64,000 nt of DNA from Paulinella micropora (taxonomy: Eukaryota; Cercozoa; Imbricatea; Euglyphida), in NCBI GenBank assembly GCA_009731375.1, contig BJOX01000017.1:925401-989400 (forward strand), written 5' to 3'. A program made the translations under genes and the position numbers. Position 1 is the first letter of the stretch, and every line of letters begins with the position of its first letter. The notes beneath the pieces were generated by a model. The model made no database searches. It saw nothing but the letters and a program-made list of their open reading frames with translations, and was not told the origin of the DNA. Below are positions 57,902 through 64,000 of the stretch, piece after piece.

Positions 57902-59992
57902 GGAGAGAGGATCCCTTGCACGAGACTGATACAGGAATATAGAGGGAGGAGGTGTGTGTTCTGTACCGTCTATTTTGCTCACGCTTTTGCCACACACAAA
58001 CGGTGGATAGAAAGTGTTGCAAACCAACACTCACGCATCGTCCCTGCTGACACCTCTACAAACCCACTCGTGAGAGTCAAGCCTGTTCTCTCCTCTTCCC
58101 ACTGGCACAACACTGCAAACAGTAACAACGATGGGAGGACAGTACACGGCCGTAGTAGCTGAGGAGAAGGGAGTAGAACGTAGTTTGTGAAGTTGTGTGT
58201 GAAAAAGGATCAGACAAATTCAGTCGTAACGGACCCGCATACACATACGAACCAAGTCACATTCCTTATCTATCGTACCATTACAGACTACACAGACATT
58301 CACATTCGTTTTCAGACAATACAACACACTTGTGAGGGCCTGTCGTTTCCAGGCTGCTTACCACCACGTATTACAAGTGAAAAAGGGACTCACGATAGCA
58401 GGCATAACAAGACAGAAAACAGAAAACGACTACTGCTGTTCCAGTGCACCAAAGTCTGTTTGTGCAAACTAGTCCATACCTAGCCCTTACATTGCAGCAA
58501 TCTTGCATGGGAGGATTGTAGGTGGATATATAGGCCACACAAGTGGTAGCAAGAGTGACGTCATAAAGACGCCGATTCGTTTGTTAGTTTTTGGCGATTC
58601 CAATTTCGTCTGAAATTACAAACAACAAATCACTCTCCTATCTACACACACAGCACCCTCACCCACCTACAACAAACAGGTCCAGACTTGAAGGGTCAGA
58701 ACTTGTGAATTCTAGAGCAGCGTTTCCCCAATAGAGCCTCAGGGAGTCATCATCTCCTACGCACTCGGTAGGTTCGATCCCACCCATACACACACAGAAC
58801 TTCTACTGCTAACAAAGGGTCACAAGGAGTCCCAAATAGGGGCTGGACACCCAATAAAGGGGTCTGAACGATTTCAAGGCTTGAGCCCCAGGCTCACCAC
58901 ATCCTTTCCCCCCCCTAGTGGAAAAAGGGGCCTTGGCTTCTGACTATTTCAGAAGTGGCGTTTCCACATTATCCCTCAGCTACGAAGTCGTGTTCGTGAT
59001 TATAGGATGCCCCAGTTCATCTTCAACTGGTGGGTGACAAGCAAGGAGTGAGCTTCCCCTATCCAAGGGGGGGGGGGGGGGGGGGGGGGGAGCCGCCTTA
59101 TTTCGGTTAACGGTTGGGGCACAAGCCCGTCCGAACTGCGGCGCTTTTTTAACCACAAATGTTGGCCAAAAGACATTTCGGCATTGGCCTCAAACGTCAA
59201 AAAGGTCTGTCGGGAAAGATCGGCGGGCGGGGGATTTTTTCTGCCAGCTTGTGCCAAATTTTTCGATCTTCTCCCAAAAGCTCTCGAAATATAAGGCAAT
59301 GGCCTTTTTTCGCAGCCAAAATTTTCTTGGGCACAGGCTAAAACCTGCAAACTTGGCGCCAAGCGGCAAGGGTGGGCGTCGGGGGGGGGGGGGGGGGGGG
59401 GGGNNNNNNNNNNNNNNNNNNNNNNNNNNNNNNNNNNNNNNNNNNNNNNNNNNNNNNNNNNNNNNNNNNNNNNNNNNNNNNNNNNNNNNNNNNNNNNNNN
59501 NNNNNNNNNNNNNNNNNNNNNNNNNNNNNNNNNNNNNNNNNNNNNNNNNNNNNNNNNNNNNNNNNNNNNNNNNNNNNNNNNNNNNNNNNNNNNNNNNNNN
59601 NNNNNNNNNNNNNNNNNNNNNNNNNNNNNNNNNNNNNNNNNNNNNNNNNNNNNNNNNNNNNNNNNNNNNNNNNNNNNNNNNNNNNNNNNNNNNNNNNNNN
59701 NNNNNNNNNNNNNNNNNNNNNNNNNNNNNNNNNNNNNNNNNNNNNNNNNNNNNNNNNNNNNNNNNNNNNNNNNNNNNNNNNNNNNNNNNNNNNNNNNNNN
59801 NNNNNNNNNNNNNNNNNNNNNNNNNNNNNNNNNNNNNNNNNNNNNNNNNNNNNNNNNNNNNNNNNNNNNNNNNNNNNNNNNNNNNNNNNNNNNNNNNNNN
59901 NNNNNNNNNNNNNNNNNNNNNNNNNNNNNNNNNNNNNNNNNNNNNNNNNNNNNNNNNNNNNNNNNNNNNNNNNNNNNNNNNNNNNNAAAAAA

Positions 59993-60044
<52 letters not shown>

Positions 60045-60312
60045 CGACACACATAACAAGAGACTAACAAGTACATATCCAGACAGCGAACGAATCGAAC
60101 ACAAACCGAAACACCTACACGCTGCTCACTACAAGACGGAAAACAGCAAACGTCTTGAACAAAAATAAGCTGGCGGCTACTACTTACAAGAAGGACAGCG
60201 ACAGACGTCTTGCACAAAAATAATTTGTTGTCAGCTCTTTTGAGACGATCCACAGCAAACGTCTCACGATACAAAAATAATTTGCTTGTCAGTGCTTTCC
60301 GACAATTGTAGG
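57902..60312. other. Unique non-coding DNA with G-run gaps
   Basis: No convincing frame. A G run lies at 59068-59089. A second (59382-59403) precedes a 583-N gap (59404-59986) that is followed by an A run and a CA repeat. A tRNA T-arm-like GGTTCGATCCC stands at 58769-58779 without a complete tRNA. A related ACGTCTTGCACAAAAATAATT word repeats loosely near 60150-60275. Confidence 0.5.
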
Positions 60313-60313
60313 A

Positions 60314-61209
60314 ATGTGTGACTCACCCACAACCGACCTGTCGCAACCTGACCCCGTGAATACATCTGGTGATCCGAACCCTGGGGCTGGTCCCTTCCAG
60401 ATCCCCGGACCAAACCGCGACGCCAAAAGTCCCACCGCAGTCCCAAGGTCCCATGGAGGGATGGTGCGGGCGCGTTGAACATACCGAGGGCATCAATCCC
60501 ATGTGTCCCCGTACCGACAGCCAGCTTGGACCAAATGGGTCAGACTGGGTGGCCTACCTCAGCAACCTCGGCCCAACAGTTCACTTTCGCAAACCCCTAC
60601 CCACATATGCCTAACAATATGTATGGGGATGTGATCCAGTGGCGAAGGATCACAATGAATCTGGATGGGAAAGACAGAATACTGGGAATAGGCTCCAACG
60701 TTGGAACCGAGTTCATAGGAAACAAAACCCTCCCTGAAACGATCCAATTGTGGGGGATATCTGTATTTTTCAAGACCGCCTCCTCGATGAGGCATGGTCA
60801 ACGTACCATCGACAGATACCACGCCTCCAGCAAACCCTACTGCCAGAAGTACGCCACTGAGCACCCAGCTCTCACGGCCGCTGTAACAGCACCGGATGCA
60901 GGGGGGCGCGAGACCATTTATTGGCCGGACGCCAACTACCTCACTGTCAGACTCCTCCAAGCCAACCTCAAAACGAGGAACACGGTCACCCTCAAAGGAT
61001 TCCAAAACATCCTTAAGGTATGGGATAAGACCATGATGGAGCGAATGCATTGGCGAAATGCCATCATTCCGAAATCCTCCCCAGCCTATGCCGAACTGGT
61101 AGCCTTCCTCGAGGCGACGGAGTCACAGACTTCGGAGTTTGAAACTGATCCTTTCGGGATGATCCCAGAACACATGCAGCGGCATTCCAATTCTTTACCG
61201 CCTTGGTGA
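60314..61209 (+). CDS. Unrecognised protein with one frame break
   Basis: An ATG opens a Pro/Asp-rich start (MCDSPTTDLSQPDPV, then GDPNPGAGPFQIPGPN). The frame breaks near 60474, and the next frame continues YGDVIQWRRITMNLDGKDRI, then TIQLWGISVFFKTASSM, and NYLTVRLLQANLKTRNTVTL, ending LPPW at TGA. Joined by one indel this is about 300 residues. The gene converges on the minus-strand gene at 61203-61829. The family is unknown; the isolated convergent pair in unique DNA could be mobile- or virus-derived, but nothing shows that directly. Confidence 0.5.
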
Positions 61210-61829
61210 AGGCATTGGCTACCATGGGCCAAACCTCGTCCTTGAAGAAAGCGGCCACCATGGTCATGTTAAAAGTTTCCCCCTTTTTTATGTCCGTTCT
61301 GACACTTCCGTACCATTCCTCCTTCCAACTGTCATCAGATTCCACCCCCGTCATGAGGAATGGGACATCAAACTGCTCAGAAGAGATAGGAGTCGGATAG
61401 TAATCCTCATCCGAGCTCTCCAACCTTGGATGACCCACAATCTGCAGTTCATGGAGGTGCAGGGACACGAACATCCTTGCGACCATCCTCCTAATCTGCA
61501 TGTGCATCAAAGTTTTCAGCCTAGGTTCGCTAGGTGAATAGCCTGTCATGGCAAAGGGAGTCGCCCCCCCACTTAGCCAAATCACTACTTTCGGCTTTCA
61601 CCCAATCGTACACCTCCTTATCCCTTACTCTGTCTTTGTACTTACTTGCCAAAGGGACAAAGTGTTCCAAAAACTGATGCTGCTCTGCGGGTCCTACTAT
61701 GTAGTATGATGCTACATATAGTAGAAACTCCCTCACAGCCTTCCCCAACAATCGCTGAACACACTTTAACCTTGTAGGGATCGTATGTCGCCCCTGTTGC
61801 CATTGCCATGTTAACCTCCTAGGTGTCAA
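61203..61829 (-). CDS. Unrecognised protein with a frame break in a G run
   Basis: The minus-strand frame ending near 61560 reads KAVREFLLYVASYYIVGP, then FVPLASKYKDRVRDKEVYDW. At the run of seven G (61564-61570) it shifts into ATPFAMTGYSPSEPRL, IRRMVARMFVSLHLHELQIV and FNMTMVAAFFKDEVWPMV, then NAFTKAVK near 61203. The true start is unclear, since both MTPRRLTWQW and an overlapping MAMATGATY are possible. It converges with the gene at 60314 with tail overlap. No family was recognised. Confidence 0.5.
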
Positions 61830-63426
61830 GGTCCAAGTTTCGAGATCAGGGTCCTTCCCTGTTGATCTGCAAAACCCCCCTTACCACCTGTAGTTTCCCT
61901 TTCCAGAGACGACTGAAAGCACTGTCTCACACGACCAGTACAGAGTACTATTGTCGAGAAGCTACTTGACACCCTCACCAAGACACAGTCAACAACATTG
62001 ACTGAGCTTCTTCCCAGAGAGTGCGTCGTTCCCAGTTCCAAATTTTTCCTGAGTTCGAAAAAGGCAAAGGGACTCCAAATGTATTAAGACCTGAGGTCAC
62101 AGGCTACCCTTAGTAGCTCAAAGGAAAGTTAAAAAAAGGAATTTAATGATGAAAACAACTGGTTCAAGGCTCACAACCTCCACTTCTGATATAGAAAGGG
62201 AAGTCAGGTTTGAACCCCAACACTTGAACAAGCCAAAGGGGAAAAAACCGCTAAAAACGGAATGTCCCTTTGACACGTGTCAACTGACACGATGCGTTAC
62301 GTCCGTAACCTGCACAAATGCGAAAACATACCACAAACAACAACCCATACGTGCAATTTCCCTTATTTTGCCATAAATTCCCTGTCACGGGAAAAACGAC
62401 TCAATTTCACGGAATTTCCTTGCCAATTTTTCTTATCTTCAAACGGTTACAGTACATTTGCTACAAAAGGATCAGGTCAACGCTATTAATGTGGGAGGTT
62501 ATTGAATACGGATGCTACAGCTTTGTGCCTTCACCACTCCGAGCCTGTAAACTATTCAATGTACAATATAGGATTCAAGTTAAGGCACTATGGGGTCTAA
62601 GCTTCCTAGCTAACTTGTTCACTCCCATACCCCTTATCCTAATACAACATCAAAACCGGAAATGTTATTCAAAACCGGAAATGTAATAAGAATTCATCTA
62701 GTATTAATAAAATACATTTAATGACAAGGAATCACTTCCACGAGTGAATTCCCGTAAAAACCAATACCGTAAAAACTATGTAGTGATAGTATACCGTGAG
62801 TGTTACAATCAACTGAGTTTCACCGTCGGCTCAAGCCTGAGCTCCGGATGTAGTGAAAAACACCCATATTCAAGTAAACTCTTATTCATTTTTTTTCCAC
62901 TAGAGTACTATGATTAATATTAATAACTCTAACTTGAAACCGTGCGACTTTGGTAATGAAGAACGCTTGCTTTTCGTAGAGCTGAAAAGGAAACATGTGG
63001 TATGAGAACATAAGCTGTAGATGATCTCTTTGATACCCGTGACTTCCACTGTTTTTTAGTATTAATCAGTATCTCTTCGACTCAAGTTCCCACTTATTCC
63101 TACGAGTGGCAAGTATTTTATTAAAACAGTGCTTGCGTAAAAAATGACCATAGTAGTAAACTAATAGCATCGGCGGCCAGTATCATCTAAACATTTTACT
63201 AATATTTTAATGCTTCCTGCACACTAATTCTCACGACTCTCATTAGTAAATAATTATATACTACTATGATTAATACTCTAACAAAAGTCACTTTGCGTTA
63301 AAAAAAATTATCAAACTTAGTCGCGTAGTACACAAAGTTATGATAAAGGGACTTCCTTTCACAGATCAAGTGCAAGTTGCTAATTATGAAGCAGCCTAGT
63401 AATCAAGACTTCTAATAAAAATACAA
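61830..63426. other. AT-rich intergenic region
   Basis: No supported gene. Short frames at 62146-62690 lack splice signals and coding-like composition. A duplicated CAAAACCGGAAATGT word lies at 62651-62682. Repeated GAGTACTATGATTAATATTAATAA-like words occur near 62904 and 63261. Confidence 0.5.
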
Positions 63427-63639
63427 TTAGTATGATCGATATTGCAGTTCCTCACACAGGGTCTCAGACTCGGCTTCTGTGAGATGATAGATGGTGTGCG
63501 ATGGTGGGCCCCGGGACCGCTTGAAGCTGCTGTTAGTCTGCTTGCGATGCCGGCCAAGAGTCCACTCAAAGTTTGAATCCAGTAAGTCGTTCGCAAGCCG
63601 CCGTGCTTTTTCAAAAGCGGCCACCATTCCAACGGTCAT
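63427..63639 (-). CDS. Small hypothetical protein or 3' exon
   Basis: ATG at 63639 opens MTVGMVAAFEKARRLANDLL, then FEWTLGRHRKQTNSSFKRSR, and ends CEELQYRSY at TAA: 70 residues, basic in the middle. It may be a stand-alone short gene or the last exon of the minus-strand gene whose exon lies at 63710-63877. The phases of a join were not resolved. No family was recognised. Confidence 0.45.
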   Translation of the reverse strand: MTVGMVAAFEKARRLANDLLDSNFEWTLGRHRKQTNSSFKRSRGPPSHTIYHLTEAESETLCEELQYRSY

Positions 63640-63709
63640 GATTCACGTGTCAGAACCGGAGCGGCTTGACAATGAGGAATGGAAGTGGAACGGCTGGCCG
63701 ACACAAGGC

Positions 63710-63877
63710 TTACTGGCGGCCGGCGAGATAGAAGGACCAGTAGTTCAGGAAAGGGTGGCCTGGGCCGCAGGGTGAGTCGGGGGCGGGCGGGAAGAGCCGG
63801 CCCAGGCGCGCGGCCTGCTGCTGGCGCTGCCAGTGCTGCCACAACACCTGCCGACCCTCAACCTGCCGCCACAGCAC
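63710..63877 (-). CDS. Exon of an unrecognised minus-strand gene
   Basis: After a possible acceptor GGCGGCAG it reads VEGRQVLWQHWQRQQQAARL, then FPPAPDSPCGPGHPFLNYW and FYLAGRQ, followed by TAA at 63710-63712 or a donor CA/GTAAGC at the same place. The upstream side is a TG/GA microsatellite, as in the other introns of this window. Confidence 0.5.
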   Translation of the reverse strand: MLWRQVEGRQVLWQHWQRQQQAARLGRLFPPAPDSPCGPGHPFLNYWSFYLAGRQ

Positions 63878-63880
63878 GCG

Positions 63881-64000
<120 letters not shown>

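Noticed and set aside
58740-58790. tRNA gene suggested by GGTTCGATCCC
   Set aside because: The T stem has mismatches, no D arm or acceptor stem can be paired, and no A box stands at the right distance; at most a decayed tRNA-derived sequence.

Overview
This window is nuclear DNA of a microbial eukaryote. The genes are split by GT-AG introns, the exons are GC-rich, and most introns are filled almost entirely with simple sequence repeats. The lineage cannot be fixed from sequence alone. Domain fusions (ankyrin-kinase-TIR and eIF4E-like-PUF), a ParB-like/DNA-methyltransferase gene and a LINE tail suggest a large, repeat-rich protist genome. There are 13 N gaps, several flanked by long C, G, T or A runs. 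One-base frame breaks in homopolymers suggest some lesions are assembly errors.

Layout. Region 1-8.5 kb holds small, partly broken genes: a plus-strand ParB-like + beta-class DNA methyltransferase + zinc-finger gene (232-4031), a decayed minus-strand gene (5258-6276) and several plus-strand exons (6369-8463). A near-perfect 19-bp palindrome, AAAAATATGNCATATTTTT, sits in introns and spacers across the first 6.1 kb. Region 8.7-30.7 kb is one inferred minus-strand gene whose exons encode ankyrin repeats, a protein kinase, a Ser-rich linker, a TIR domain, a second TIR-like domain and a charged helical tail. Its introns are microsatellites, and the first one also carries two copies of a 455-bp dispersed element. 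Region 31-36 kb is almost pure ATGT repeat. A LINE 3' end lies at 36.74-36.93 kb.

Region 37.8-56.2 kb is a plus-strand gene for which I can build 20 exons with matching phases at all 19 junctions. The model predicts about 1730 residues: an eIF4E-like domain at the N terminus, an unfamiliar middle region and a PUF (Pumilio) RNA-binding domain near the C terminus. In animals the eIF4E homologue 4EHP works with Pumilio-type RNA-binding proteins to repress mRNAs, so a single chain carrying both would be notable. This is the best candidate here for an undescribed system, followed by the ankyrin-kinase-TIR-TIR receptor-like protein. Region 56.2-64 kb is AT-richer, with a few unrecognised genes, two of them convergent and frame-disrupted, and a GA repeat at the end.

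Long apparent reading frames made of Tyr-Val-Cys-Met, Ile-Tyr-Leu-Ser, His-Thr-Tyr-Ile or poly-Ser/Leu/Lys are translated microsatellites and were not annotated as genes.
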